Notes under the pieces: model-generated
Database searches by the model: none
Told to the model about the DNA's origin: nothing
Seen by the model: only the letters and a program-made list of their open reading frames with translations
From: Paenibacillus oenotherae
Lineage (GTDB): Bacteria; Bacillota; Bacilli; Paenibacillales; Paenibacillaceae
DNA length: 64,000 nucleotides
Direction of reading: 5' to 3'
Assembly: GCF_019443105.1 (NCBI RefSeq)
Contig: NZ_JAHZIJ010000014.1
Span: 62,001-126,000, forward strand
In this document: positions 1 through 8,662 of the stretch, in pieces
Layout: the number at the start of each line of letters is the position of its first letter
Numbering within the stretch: position 1 is the first letter of the stretch
Position numbers and translations under genes: made by a program

Positions 1-1
1 G

Positions 2-475
2 CTGCTGCTTGGACCGGGCAGCCTCGTCGGCGGTATTGCCGACAATTTCGGAATTGAGATCGTGTTTCATGAACCGGCGATTGTTGTTGCGATGGTGTTC
101 GTCACTTTTCCATTCGTCATTCGCGCTATCCAGCCGCTGCTGGAGGAGCTGGACAAATCCGAGGAGGAGGCCGCTTATACGCTTGGCGCCTCGACTACAC
201 GAACCTTTTTTCAAGTGATATTCCCGACTATACTGCCAGGAATCTTGAGCGGAGCGATGCTTGCGTTCTCGCGGGCACTTGCCGAATTCGGAGCGGTTGT
301 ACTCGTAGCAGGCAACATACCAGGGAAGACGCTGATTGCTTCAGTCTATATTTTCGGCGAAATTGAAAGTGATAATCCGCAAGGTGCTGCTGCAGTATCG
401 GTGCTGCTGCTGACCTTGTCCTTCTTCATCCTATGGGCCGTTAACCTCATTCAGTCGAGGAGGATGGGCAAATGA
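2..475 (+). CDS. cysT: Sulfate ABC transporter permease CysT, 3' part
   Basis: Inner-membrane permease of the sulfate/thiosulfate importer; it pairs with CysW to form the channel. The start lies outside the window. The 157 codons present contain hydrophobic segments and the EAA loop (EEAAYTLGAS, followed by a conserved Gly-Ala-rich stretch) that docks onto the ATPase. The residues LAEFGAVVLVAGNIPGKT are typical of the CysT/CysU family. Its stop overlaps the start of cysW by 4 bases (ATGA), which implies translational coupling. Family assignment is secure; only the truncation limits the description. Confidence 0.93.
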   Translation: MLLGPGSLVGGIADNFGIEIVFHEPAIVVAMVFVTFPFVIRAIQPLLEELDKSEEEAAYTLGASTTRTFFQVIFPTILPGILSGAMLAFSRALAEFGAVVLVAGNIPGKTLIASVYIFGEIESDNPQGAAAVSVLLLTLSFFILWAVNLIQSRRMGK

Positions 476-1269
476 AGAAGCTGTGGATTTCACTCACATA
501 TCTTGTTTTTATCATCCTGCTAATCATTCCGGTTATCAAAATATTTACCGGCGCCTGGGCTGATGGCTGGAGCGGGTTCGCAGATGCGTTATCTCGCAAG
601 CAATCGATTCATGCATTGATGATGACAGGCATTATCGTTGTTGTTGTTACGGCAATCAATACGGTGTTTGGCGTTATGCTGGCACTCTATCTTGTCCGGG
701 CAAGCTGGATCAGCCATCGGATGAAGCAGTTCATGAACAGTATTGTGGATTTGCCGTTCGCGGTATCTCCGGTTATCGGCGGACTTATGATCGTTCTTCT
801 ACTGGGTCCAAGCTCCATTATGGGGGCATTCTTCGAGGATATCGGGTTTAAGGTCGTTTATGCGCTGCCGGGCATGATTCTGGCAACCTTGTTCGTCACA
901 TTCCCGCTTATGGTGCGTGAGGTGATGCCCGTGCTGCAGGAGATTGGCTCTCAGCAGGAAGAAGCGGCTTCTACCTTGGGCGCATACTCCTGGTATACGT
1001 TCTGGCATGTTACGTGGCCGTCGATCCGTTGGGGCGTAATATACGGGGTTGTCCTTACCGTAGCCCGCTCGCTTGGCGAGTTCGGAGCGGTACTGGTTGT
1101 TTCGGGCAATATAATGAATAAGACACAGACAGCGACGACGCTTGTCTATCAGGATGTTGAGAATTTCAACGTTGTAGCGGCGAACAGTATTGCGCTTGTG
1201 CTTGCGGCCTTCTCGGTCGGTCTGCTGCTTCTGATGGAATGGGCGAAAAAGAGAAAGGAAGTGCATTAG
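472..1269 (+). CDS. cysW: Sulfate ABC transporter permease CysW
   Basis: Second membrane subunit of the sulfate importer, 265 aa, about six membrane segments. A first hydrophobic helix covers residues 5-25, and the EAA loop (EEAASTLGAYSWYTFW) lies near residue 163. The motif SLGEFGAVLVVSGNI near the C-terminus matches CysW proteins. It has a good ribosome site (GAGGAGG) inside the end of cysT and overlaps that gene by 4 bases. The cysA gene follows 3 bases after its stop, so the three genes form a tight operon. Confidence 0.95.
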   Translation: MKKLWISLTYLVFIILLIIPVIKIFTGAWADGWSGFADALSRKQSIHALMMTGIIVVVVTAINTVFGVMLALYLVRASWISHRMKQFMNSIVDLPFAVSPVIGGLMIVLLLGPSSIMGAFFEDIGFKVVYALPGMILATLFVTFPLMVREVMPVLQEIGSQQEEAASTLGAYSWYTFWHVTWPSIRWGVIYGVVLTVARSLGEFGAVLVVSGNIMNKTQTATTLVYQDVENFNVVAANSIALVLAAFSVGLLLLMEWAKKRKEVH

Positions 1270-1272
1270 ACG

Positions 1273-2337
1273 ATGCATATCGAGGTGCGCGGATTAAATA
1301 AACAGTTCGGTGATTTTCAAGCCGTTAATAATGTTAGCTTCGAGATTGAGAAAGGGCATCTGATCGGCCTGCTAGGGCCGAGCGGCGGCGGCAAGACGTC
1401 CATTCTGCGTATGCTGGCAGGTCTCGAATCTCCCAGCTCCGGCGATATTATCTTTCACGGCAAGCGGGTGAATGATCTGCCGCCGCAGGAGAGAGGAATC
1501 GGCTTCGTATTTCAGAACTACGCTTTGTTCAAGCATATGACGGTCTATGACAACGTCTCCTTCGGTCTGAAAGTAAAGGGACAGTCCAAGGAGGTTATCC
1601 GCGAGCGTGTCATGACGCTGGTAGAGCTGACGGGTCTCAAGGGCTTCGAGCATCGCTATCCGCATCAATTGTCCGGCGGTCAGCGGCAGCGTGTCGCCTT
1701 TGCGCGTGCGCTCGCACCGGAGCCGCAGCTGCTGCTGCTTGACGAGCCGTTCGCGGCCATTGATGCGAAGATTCGAACAGAGCTCCGGACATGGCTGAAA
1801 GAGATGATCGAGCGCGTCGGGATTACTTCGATCTTCGTGACGCATGACCAGGAAGAAGCGATCGAGGTAGCCGACGAGATTATGATTATTAACAAGGGGC
1901 GCCTGGAGCAGAAGGGTTCGCCTTGGGAAATATACAAAAATCCGCAAACGCAGTTTGTTGCAAGCTTCATAGGCGAGTCTACCATCGTCGAGAATATCGA
2001 GCGGTTGAAGGGCTTTGAGGAAGCGGCCAAATGGCCAGGAACACAGGCGCTCATTCGTCCGGAGTACATTGAGATCGGCAAGCTAAGCGAGTTCCGTCTC
2101 CCTTCGGCGACGTTCCAGGGCGTTGTGAAGCATCTTCATTTTAGAGGCAGTGAATGGATGGTTGAGGTTCAGGTAGGCGACATTAAATTGATCACTTACC
2201 GGTCCCTGGAGAAGGATGTCCTTCAGCCTGGCGACGAAATAACGGTGCTCATTCATCGTGCTTATCTGTTCAACGATAGCGATACGTGGATTATGGAGAA
2301 CAGGCTAAAAGAAGATCCGATGCCTATCCATATTTAA
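1273..2337 (+). CDS. cysA: Sulfate ABC transporter ATP-binding protein CysA
   Basis: Cytoplasmic ATPase that powers sulfate uptake through CysTW; 354 aa, the usual length. Walker A is GPSGGGKTS (residues 35-43), the ABC signature LSGGQ is at 133-137, and Walker B LLLLDEP is at 153-159, followed by the switch histidine in VTHDQEEA. Residues from about 240 form the C-terminal TOBE-like regulatory domain typical of the CysA/PotA/MalK group. It lies 3 bases after cysW and is followed almost directly by a binding protein, so specificity for sulfate is well supported by context. Confidence 0.95.
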   Translation: MHIEVRGLNKQFGDFQAVNNVSFEIEKGHLIGLLGPSGGGKTSILRMLAGLESPSSGDIIFHGKRVNDLPPQERGIGFVFQNYALFKHMTVYDNVSFGLKVKGQSKEVIRERVMTLVELTGLKGFEHRYPHQLSGGQRQRVAFARALAPEPQLLLLDEPFAAIDAKIRTELRTWLKEMIERVGITSIFVTHDQEEAIEVADEIMIINKGRLEQKGSPWEIYKNPQTQFVASFIGESTIVENIERLKGFEEAAKWPGTQALIRPEYIEIGKLSEFRLPSATFQGVVKHLHFRGSEWMVEVQVGDIKLITYRSLEKDVLQPGDEITVLIHRAYLFNDSDTWIMENRLKEDPMPIHI

Positions 2338-2368
2338 TTTGCCTATGAGAAAGCGTTGTGAAAACTCG

Positions 2369-3451
2369 ATGAAACGATATTTAACACAAAGCGGGCGAGT
2401 CGCCGCTGCTGTGCTCATGTCGCTGCTTCTATTGCTTGCAGCGGCTTGCGGGAGCAACGGTGATGCACCACCTGCCAATAATAGCGTCAGCAAGCCCTCC
2501 GGGACATCTGGGGACAATGTAACCTTGGTTATCGGCGCTTACTCCGTTGTTAAGGACGCCTTTGGCGAGCTGCTCCCGCAATTCCAGGCGGATTGGAAGG
2601 AGAAGACCGGGCAGACAGTTGTATTCCAGGAATCTTATGAGGCTTCGGGAACACAAGCCAGAGCAATTGCCGGAGGCTTTGAAGCCGATGTCGCGATTCT
2701 GGCGATGGAGGGCGATCTCGATAAGATTGAGAAGGCCGGCTTTATCTCCCATGATTGGAAGGCACAGAAGAGCGATGGGATTATTACCCGTTCGATCGTT
2801 GTTATGGGCACCCGCGAAGGCAATCCCAAGGACATTCGGGACTGGGAGGATCTCACCCGCGAGAAGGTGAAGGTGCTGTATCCGAACCCGAAGACATCCG
2901 GAGGAGCGCAATGGGATATCAATGCGATCTATGGAGCGGGGCTGAAACGGTCAGAAGCAGAGACGGGCAAGAAGGATCCGGCTTACGCCAAAGATTTCCT
3001 GAAGAAGATTCACGAGAATGTTGAATCGCTTGATAAGAGCGGCCGTGCTTCTATGGCAGCATTTGAATATGGCGTTGGCGATGTCATCGTTACCTATGAG
3101 AATGAACTGCTGGCACGTATTAAGCAGGGCGTTCCTTATGAGATCATCGTACCAAGCTCGACGATTCTGATTGAGAATCCGGCGGCGGTTGTTGACGTCA
3201 ACGTGGATAAGCACGGCACGCGCGAGGTAGCCGAGGCATTCATCGATTTTCTGCACAGCAGCGCATCACAGAAGGTGTTTGCCGAGCTGGGCTTCCGGCC
3301 TGTGGATGAGAAGGTAAGCGAGGAAGTAGGCAGCCGCTATGCGCAGCCTGAGGAGCTCTTCGATATTCACTATCTTGGCGGCTGGGATAAGGTGCGGGAG
3401 ACGCTCTATTCGCCTAAGGGTATCTGGTATCAGGTGCTCGCGGGGTTGTGA
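2369..3451 (+). CDS. sbp: Sulfate-binding lipoprotein (Sbp family)
   Basis: Extracellular solute receptor that delivers sulfate or thiosulfate to CysTWA. From the ATG at 2369 the protein is 360 aa and begins with a lipoprotein signal peptide: a basic start, a hydrophobic run, then the lipobox LAAAC with Cys27 as the lipidation site. The body has the Sbp/CysP features GAYSVVKDAFGELLP and KTSGGAQWDINAIYGAG. In-frame TTG (2339) and ATG (2345) starts exist upstream, but they add charged residues before the signal peptide; no strong ribosome site decides the matter. It sits last in the operon, whereas the binding protein gene often comes first, so another receptor could lie upstream of the window. 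Confidence 0.9.
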   Translation: MKRYLTQSGRVAAAVLMSLLLLLAAACGSNGDAPPANNSVSKPSGTSGDNVTLVIGAYSVVKDAFGELLPQFQADWKEKTGQTVVFQESYEASGTQARAIAGGFEADVAILAMEGDLDKIEKAGFISHDWKAQKSDGIITRSIVVMGTREGNPKDIRDWEDLTREKVKVLYPNPKTSGGAQWDINAIYGAGLKRSEAETGKKDPAYAKDFLKKIHENVESLDKSGRASMAAFEYGVGDVIVTYENELLARIKQGVPYEIIVPSSTILIENPAAVVDVNVDKHGTREVAEAFIDFLHSSASQKVFAELGFRPVDEKVSEEVGSRYAQPEELFDIHYLGGWDKVRETLYSPKGIWYQVLAGL

Positions 3452-3527
3452 TTCGGCTGGAATCAAGGTATGATAGATTGCAAGTGGAATAATCTAACAT
3501 TCCTTATCGGATCAGGGAGGGTCTTTC

Positions 3528-3932
3528 ATGAATATCTCGTCAGCCTCATCATCTGATTATTCGGTCGGCGCATCTGCTGGTTCTGCTGAAGCTTACTCTG
3601 GTGGAGAGGGCAGCATTAGTCAAATCGAGGCCAAAATCCGCCAGCTTCAAAAGCAAAAAGCAGTGGTTCTGAATAAAATCGCTAAAGTGGCGGTAGGATC
3701 GGAATCGGAAGAGATCAAGAAGAAACAGATTGAAGTGCTCAGGATGGAGGTTGCAGGCATTGATCTGCAAATTCAGATGCTGACAGCCAAGCTGATGGAG
3801 ATGATGAAGAAAGCGGCAGAAGCGAAGAAACCGCTGACTGCACCGTCTAACGGGAACGACCCGGCTTTGTCTAACCACAACAACAATGAGAAGGGGAAGT
3901 CCTCCTCACACATTATTGATATATTCGTTTAA
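3528..3932 (+). CDS. FlxA-like coiled-coil protein
   Basis: Small 134-aa cytoplasmic protein. The first 30 residues are rich in Ser and Gly. Residues about 31-105 form a charged amphipathic helix (EAKIRQLQKQKAVVLNKIAK and onward) that predicts a coiled coil, and the tail is Asn/Ser-rich. This layout matches the FlxA-like family, whose biochemical role is unknown. The start has a strong ribosome site (GGGAGGG, 7 bases before the ATG). It follows sbp by 76 bases with no obvious terminator between, so read-through from the cys operon is possible, and it ends at a hairpin terminator. Confidence 0.6.
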   Translation: MNISSASSSDYSVGASAGSAEAYSGGEGSISQIEAKIRQLQKQKAVVLNKIAKVAVGSESEEIKKKQIEVLRMEVAGIDLQIQMLTAKLMEMMKKAAEAKKPLTAPSNGNDPALSNHNNNEKGKSSSHIIDIFV

Positions 3933-3954
3933 TGCGAGCGTACTATACAATTCC

Positions 3955-4008
3955 GGGGCAGCTCCGTAGGTTATCGAAAGATGGCTTATGGGGCTGCCTT
4001 TTTTTTGT
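3955..4008 (+). terminator. Rho-independent terminator after the FlxA-like gene
   Basis: GGCAGCTCC-type left arm pairs with GGGGCTGCC, allowing GU pairs, across an AT-rich loop and is followed by a run of eight T. It ends the transcript coming from the cys side; the next gene is on the opposite strand. Confidence 0.75.
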
Positions 4009-4022
4009 CGTGCTCGCCGCTA

Positions 4023-4922
4023 CTATAATTCTGTGCTTGCTGTCCAGCGGGTCTCCCGCAGCAGCTCGATGAAGAGCTGCGCCGCCTTGGTGTGGAAAGG
4101 AGTGGCCCCGGTAACAAGAGAGAACTGACGGGTGATCGGTGTGCCCTTTACCCGGATTGTCCTAAGCGTGCCGAGCGCGCTTTCTTTGCGGATGGCCCAT
4201 TGCGAGAGCAGTGTAATGCCAAGCCCTGCTTCAACGGACTCTTTAATAATTTGTGTGCTGCCGAATTCCATGAGCTTGCGGGGGTGGAGGCGGAGCCCGG
4301 AGAACATGCGATCCGCTGCTTCTCTTGTGCCCGAGCCGGTCTCTCTAACGATCCAGGTCTCACTCTCCAATGCCCTTGCCGCAATATCCTCCTCGCTGGA
4401 CAGCCGATGATTCTTCGCAACTACGATCTCCATCACATCCTCTGCGAACGGCTCGATCAAGAGCTTTTTGTCCTCATATTCGCCCTCAATAATCCCGACA
4501 TCTATTTCATGATTAAGGATGGCCTCAGCGATCTCCCTTGTATTCCCGATTGTAATTGTCGGTTGGATAAGCGGATAGCGCTCGCTAAGCCGGGCGATGG
4601 CATGAGGCAGGACATATTCTCCGAAGGTATAGCTGGCTCCGATCGAAATCGGGCCGCTTGCTATATGCATCAGGTCATCGATCAAGGCTTGCATGCGCGT
4701 GTACTGACCGATAATTTCTTTGGCATGATGGTAAACGATATAGCCTGCTTTGGTCAGACGGACATATTTGTTAGTTCGCTCCAACAGCTTGGTTCCTGTG
4801 GTGCGTTCAAGCGCTGCAATATACTGGCTGACGGCCGGTTGCGTCATATGCAGCTCCTCCGCCGTGCGGGTGAAGCTTCCCTTGTCCGCGACAGTTACAA
4901 AGACGAATAAAGCCTGATCCAC
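4023..4922 (-). CDS. LysR-family transcriptional regulator (CysL/YeiE type)
   Basis: DNA-binding regulator of 299 aa with an N-terminal winged helix-turn-helix (SFTRTAEELHMTQPAVSQYI, residues about 15-35) and a C-terminal effector-binding domain. The GTG at 4922 is preferred over the TTG at 4949 because AGGGGAGG precedes it by about 10 bases and it gives the family-typical start MDQALFVF. It is divergent from a YeiH-type transporter with a perfect inverted repeat between them, the standard LysR arrangement, so it probably controls that gene and itself. Similarity to CysL (YwfK) and the nearby sulfate genes suggest a sulfur-related signal, but that is inference. Confidence 0.85.
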   Translation of the reverse strand: MDQALFVFVTVADKGSFTRTAEELHMTQPAVSQYIAALERTTGTKLLERTNKYVRLTKAGYIVYHHAKEIIGQYTRMQALIDDLMHIASGPISIGASYTFGEYVLPHAIARLSERYPLIQPTITIGNTREIAEAILNHEIDVGIIEGEYEDKKLLIEPFAEDVMEIVVAKNHRLSSEEDIAARALESETWIVRETGSGTREAADRMFSGLRLHPRKLMEFGSTQIIKESVEAGLGITLLSQWAIRKESALGTLRTIRVKGTPITRQFSLVTGATPFHTKAAQLFIELLRETRWTASTEL

Positions 4923-4948
4923 AGCCTCGCTGCCTCCCCTCAAATTCA

Positions 4949-4970
4949 ATCATAAGTATTAACTTATGAT
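4949..4970. promoter_or_regulatory. Perfect 9-bp inverted repeat, likely LysR operator
   Basis: ATCATAAGT, four-base spacer ATTA, then ACTTATGAT. It lies in the 126-bp gap between the divergent lysR and yeiH-like starts. A T-N11-A dyad here is what LysR regulators bind. A second, smaller dyad (ATGAT-AATA-ATCAT) overlaps its right side. Confidence 0.65.
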
Positions 4971-5048
4971 AATAATCATTATGAATTATTTTTCTTATTC
5001 ATGCAATTGGCTTACGATTAGAGCATCCTACAACAGAGGGTGGTTCCC

Positions 5049-6089
5049 ATGGCGGATTTATATACCAAAACAGTTCCTCATCATGAGCTTGGCGGCATTC
5101 CTTCGGCCTTAGTGAGTTGGGGCGGGGGGATTGGCTTTACATTGCTGACCGCTTTGCTTGGGTATGGATTGAGCGGCATTCCAGGCTTGCATGTGATTGG
5201 ACCTATGGCCTGCGCGATACTGCTTGCTGTCCTCTATCGCCACTTCCGGGGTTACCCCGAGCAATTCCGTACGGGCATTGGGTTTGCCAGCAAAAGCTTG
5301 CTGCGGCTCGCTATTATTCTGTTCGGCCTGAAGCTGAACATTATCGTTATTTTTCAACAGGGGCTTGGACTGCTGCTGCGTGATCTTGTGGTTGTTCTAT
5401 TCGCGGTAGGCCTGACCCTGCTGCTGGCAAAATGGTTCAAAGCCGACCTCTCCTTATCGCTGCTGCTCGGAATCGGAACAGGCATTTGCGGTGCAGCTGC
5501 AATTGCAGCTGTTTCCCCCATTTTGAAGGCAAAGGAGGAGGATACCGCAGTTGGCGCTGGACTAATCGCACTAATCGGCACTGTATTCGCAGTGGGCTAT
5601 ACGATTCTGCGTCCCTATGCGGGCATAACGGATGTACAGTACGGCATATTGTCAGGGGCAAGTCTGCATGAAATCGCTCATGTTGCCTTAGCGGCAGCGC
5701 CAGCAGGTCAAGATGCTCTGGCCACCGCCTTGCTCGCGAAGCTGGGAAGGGTATTCCTGCTCGTGCCGTTAAGTCTGGTGCTGATGGTGTGGATGAGAAG
5801 GAAGGAGGGCAGCCAGTGCAGAAGCGCTGGAATCCAGTTCCCGTGGTTTCTGCTCGGATTCATGCTGATGAGCTTGTTTGGCACCTATGTGCTGGGGAAT
5901 AGCATTGTCGTGCCTGCGGGAATGATGAACGGAATTTCAACGCTGACGACATTGCTGCTGACAATGGCTATGGTCGGTCTTGGATTGAATGTAAGCCTGC
6001 GCAAAATAAAAGCGGCCAAGCTCAAAGCGCTCGCCGCTCTTGCAGTAACCTCTATTGCACTTGCGATACTGACCTATGCCACCGTCTAG
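5049..6089 (+). CDS. YeiH/UPF0324-family membrane transporter (putative sulfate exporter family)
   Basis: Integral membrane protein of 346 aa with about ten hydrophobic segments and the family-typical stretch GIGTGICGAAAIAAVSPILKA near residue 140. The family is annotated as putative sulfate exporters, though its substrate is not firmly established. The ATG at 5049 has AGAGGGTGG just upstream and is preferred to the GTG at 5040. It is divergent from the LysR gene, which probably regulates it, and its 3' end meets the HAD gene tail to tail with only 20 bases between. Confidence 0.85.
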   Translation: MADLYTKTVPHHELGGIPSALVSWGGGIGFTLLTALLGYGLSGIPGLHVIGPMACAILLAVLYRHFRGYPEQFRTGIGFASKSLLRLAIILFGLKLNIIVIFQQGLGLLLRDLVVVLFAVGLTLLLAKWFKADLSLSLLLGIGTGICGAAAIAAVSPILKAKEEDTAVGAGLIALIGTVFAVGYTILRPYAGITDVQYGILSGASLHEIAHVALAAAPAGQDALATALLAKLGRVFLLVPLSLVLMVWMRRKEGSQCRSAGIQFPWFLLGFMLMSLFGTYVLGNSIVVPAGMMNGISTLTTLLLTMAMVGLGLNVSLRKIKAAKLKALAALAVTSIALAILTYATV

Positions 6090-6109
6090 ATGGCAGGCGT
6101 GCAGCTCCG

Positions 6110-6910
6110 TCAGGCCCGATTCAGAACAAACTTCTCGATAACATGACGAACACCTTCGTCGTTGTTCGATTTCGTAATATAATCTGCAAGCTCCTTCAGT
6201 CTTGGAACCGCGTTGTCCATGGCTACGCCAAGTCCTGCTACCTCGATCATTTCATGATCATTCCAAGAGTCCCCGATTGCAATGACCTCATCCATTGTAC
6301 AGCCGATATGCGCAGCCATGAATTCGATCGCATGGCCCTTCGTTCCTTCTTTATGCGTAAATTCCAGATAGTGCGCCTTGGACTTCGTAATATGCACACG
6401 GTCGCCGATTAATGGCGCAAGCTCTACGGCGAGCTCATCCAGATAGGCTGGCTCGTCGATGATCAGCATCTTCGTGGAGGGGAGCGCGATCAGCTTGTCG
6501 AGATCCGACTCGATTACAAAAGGAATATTCGTCAGCGTCGCATAAGCGCGGGCTTTCTCGTTATCCTCCCGCACATACAGAATATCATTCACATACAGCT
6601 GCAGGTGAAGGCCGCGTTCCAGGCAGAATGACAGCAGCTGCTTGGCCGCATCGAGCGGTACGCTTCGCTCATACAGCACCTGCTCATCCAGCAATGTCTT
6701 AACGAGCGAGCCCTGGTACGTAATAATCGGAACATTCAGCTCGATCTGATTGGCAATCTTCTTGGCGGAAGGAAACATCCGGCCTGTGGCCAGAGTGACG
6801 AATACACCGCTGCGAATGGCCTCGGCTAGTGCTGCTTTCGTCCCTTCCGTCACGATGAGGTCATCTGTCAATAAAGTATCATCAATATCAATCGCAATTA
6901 GTTTGTACAT
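6110..6910 (-). CDS. Cof-type HAD-superfamily phosphatase
   Basis: Cytoplasmic hydrolase of 266 aa, probably acting on sugar phosphates or similar small phosphates. Motif I is DIDDT with nucleophile Asp8 and acid/base Asp10; motif II lies in the LATGRM segment; motif IV is GDSWNDHEM, which binds magnesium. The large cap domain between them is of the Cof type. The ATG at 6910 has GAAGGAG upstream; longer in-frame extensions are unlikely because they are cysteine-rich, low in coding character and cover the divergent promoter region of the next gene. Exact substrate cannot be told. Confidence 0.88.
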   Translation of the reverse strand: MYKLIAIDIDDTLLTDDLIVTEGTKAALAEAIRSGVFVTLATGRMFPSAKKIANQIELNVPIITYQGSLVKTLLDEQVLYERSVPLDAAKQLLSFCLERGLHLQLYVNDILYVREDNEKARAYATLTNIPFVIESDLDKLIALPSTKMLIIDEPAYLDELAVELAPLIGDRVHITKSKAHYLEFTHKEGTKGHAIEFMAAHIGCTMDEVIAIGDSWNDHEMIEVAGLGVAMDNAVPRLKELADYITKSNNDEGVRHVIEKFVLNRA

Positions 6911-7121
6911 GGTGGCTGCTCCTGCTCCTTCTCTCTCTATCTTATTTTTCATTGATTGTACCTTTAAACGGGCGCATCGGACAAGTACTATCTCCTTCAT
7001 GAAGAGGTTCCAGATGGGCTGCTTGCAGCAGTGACCTGAATAAGATAAAGTGATAACGGTAGCCAGGAATCTGTAAGCAGAGACAAAGATCATATACAGA
7101 TTTTCAGGGCAGAACGGAGAG

Positions 7122-8552
7122 ATGGGAATGAGTATGTTCAGCGAGAAAGCGGTAAAGCAGCGCAAGGGCGTCAAAATAGGATTAATTATCGTTGCCGCAT
7201 GCGTGCTCGGATTTATTGGAGGCCGCGTATCGGTCCTGATCCAATACCCCATCATGCAGGAATCGACCTTCCGCAATTTGGCGTATACGTATGATGAAAT
7301 TATGTCTAATTATCTTGAGGGCGCAGATGCTAAGGAACTGGTGGACGGAGCGGCAGAAGGAATGGTCGCTTCGCTGGAGGATCCTTATTCTGTCTATTTG
7401 ATCGGTGATAGAGGCGAGAAGTATGTGCAATCCTACAGTGATCATATTGTCGGCATTGGAGTGGAGATCCGCGAGCAGGATGGCGAATTTATCATTGAAG
7501 AAATTATTAAGGGCGCTCCTTCGGAGAAAGCGGGGCTAAGGGCCGGAGATGCGATTATTGAGGTGGACGGGAAGGCGACGAAAGGAATCGAGCTAGCAGA
7601 CCTGAAGAAGCTTGTGCAAGGCGAGGAAGGAACGACGGTGAAGATGACGGTGCGCCGCGAGCGGTTGACGGAGCCGCTCGATATAATGGTGAAGCGGGGA
7701 GCGGTTCCGGTACATACGGTTACCTATGAGATGATGGACAATGGTGTGGGCCAGATCGTCATCACCCGCTTCGCTGAGAAGACGGGAGACGAGTTCAATC
7801 AAGCGCTCCAATCCCTTACAGGGAAAGGAATGAAGGCGCTCTTGATCGACCTGCGGGGCAATCCGGGCGGATTGCTTGATCCAACGATCGAAATCGCAAG
7901 CCATTTCGTGCCTAAGGACGAGGTTATCGTTCAGGTTGTCTATAAAGGAGAGAAGCGTGTCATTACGCATAAGTCCGAGCAGAAGACACCATGGACGCTG
8001 CCGCTTGCAGTATTGGTTGACGGCCATTCCGCCAGCTCCTCAGAGGTGCTGACAGCCGCGCTGAAGGCGACTGCCCATGCGGAGGTCATCGGCGAGAAGA
8101 CGTTCGGCAAAGGGATTGTGCAGAATTTCAGACAGCTGGGTGACGGCTCAGTGCTCAAGCTGACGGAAGCGCAGTGGCGGTCGGCGGACGGACAATGGAT
8201 TCATAAGAAGGGCATCGAGCCTACTGTACCTGTTGCTGCTCCGGCCTATTCGATGCTGCCCATGCTGCCTTCAGGCTTGCAGCTTCAGCAGGGCAATTAT
8301 GGCGAACAGGTGGAGACCGTGCAGCAAATGCTGCAAACGCTGGGATATCTTGCGAATGCTGAGATGGGGATCTATGATGCGGTCACAGCTGAAGCTGTAA
8401 AGCAGTATCAAAGGGATCATTCATTGCCGGTGACCGGTATGATGAATGACAAGACCGCGTATAAGCTGACGGAGCAGCTGGCTGAGAAATTCAAGGCGGC
8501 GGATCCGCAGAGGATTAAAGCTCTGGAGCTGCTTGGGAACAGGAATGGTTGA
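7122..8552 (+). CDS. Carboxyl-terminal processing protease (S41, CtpB-like)
   Basis: Membrane-anchored serine protease of 476 aa acting outside the cytoplasm. Residues 18-40 form a single membrane anchor; a PDZ domain lies at about 100-190 (GIGVEI ... GLRAGDAIIEVDG); the S41 core follows with the catalytic Ser in GHSASSSEV (about 302-309) and Lys330 in FGKGIVQ; residues 388-460 form a peptidoglycan-binding repeat domain. This order is that of Bacillus CtpA/CtpB, where CtpB cleaves SpoIVFA during sporulation; that role here is inference. ATG codons at 7122 and 7128 are both near GGAGAG. The gene runs up to the IMP dehydrogenase promoter. Confidence 0.92.
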   Translation: MGMSMFSEKAVKQRKGVKIGLIIVAACVLGFIGGRVSVLIQYPIMQESTFRNLAYTYDEIMSNYLEGADAKELVDGAAEGMVASLEDPYSVYLIGDRGEKYVQSYSDHIVGIGVEIREQDGEFIIEEIIKGAPSEKAGLRAGDAIIEVDGKATKGIELADLKKLVQGEEGTTVKMTVRRERLTEPLDIMVKRGAVPVHTVTYEMMDNGVGQIVITRFAEKTGDEFNQALQSLTGKGMKALLIDLRGNPGGLLDPTIEIASHFVPKDEVIVQVVYKGEKRVITHKSEQKTPWTLPLAVLVDGHSASSSEVLTAALKATAHAEVIGEKTFGKGIVQNFRQLGDGSVLKLTEAQWRSADGQWIHKKGIEPTVPVAAPAYSMLPMLPSGLQLQQGNYGEQVETVQQMLQTLGYLANAEMGIYDAVTAEAVKQYQRDHSLPVTGMMNDKTAYKLTEQLAEKFKAADPQRIKALELLGNRNG

Positions 8553-8577
8553 TTGATTGCCATCCATGTGATATGAT
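8549..8577 (+). promoter_or_regulatory. Sigma-A type promoter of the IMP dehydrogenase gene
   Basis: TTGATT, 17-base spacer, TATGAT. The -35 box overlaps the stop codon of the upstream protease gene, leaving a leader of about 80 bases before the start. Confidence 0.6.
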
Positions 8578-8662
8578 TTTGAGAATTTATCTGAAGAGCT
8601 TCTATTATTGCACGGATAACATGCTCGACCAACAAAAGAGAATCCAAGGAGGATGAGAGAGA

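Noticed and set aside
4092-4910. A 272-codon plus-strand frame antisense to lysR
   Set aside because: It is the shadow of a well-supported LysR protein on the other strand and has no ribosome site or family resemblance.
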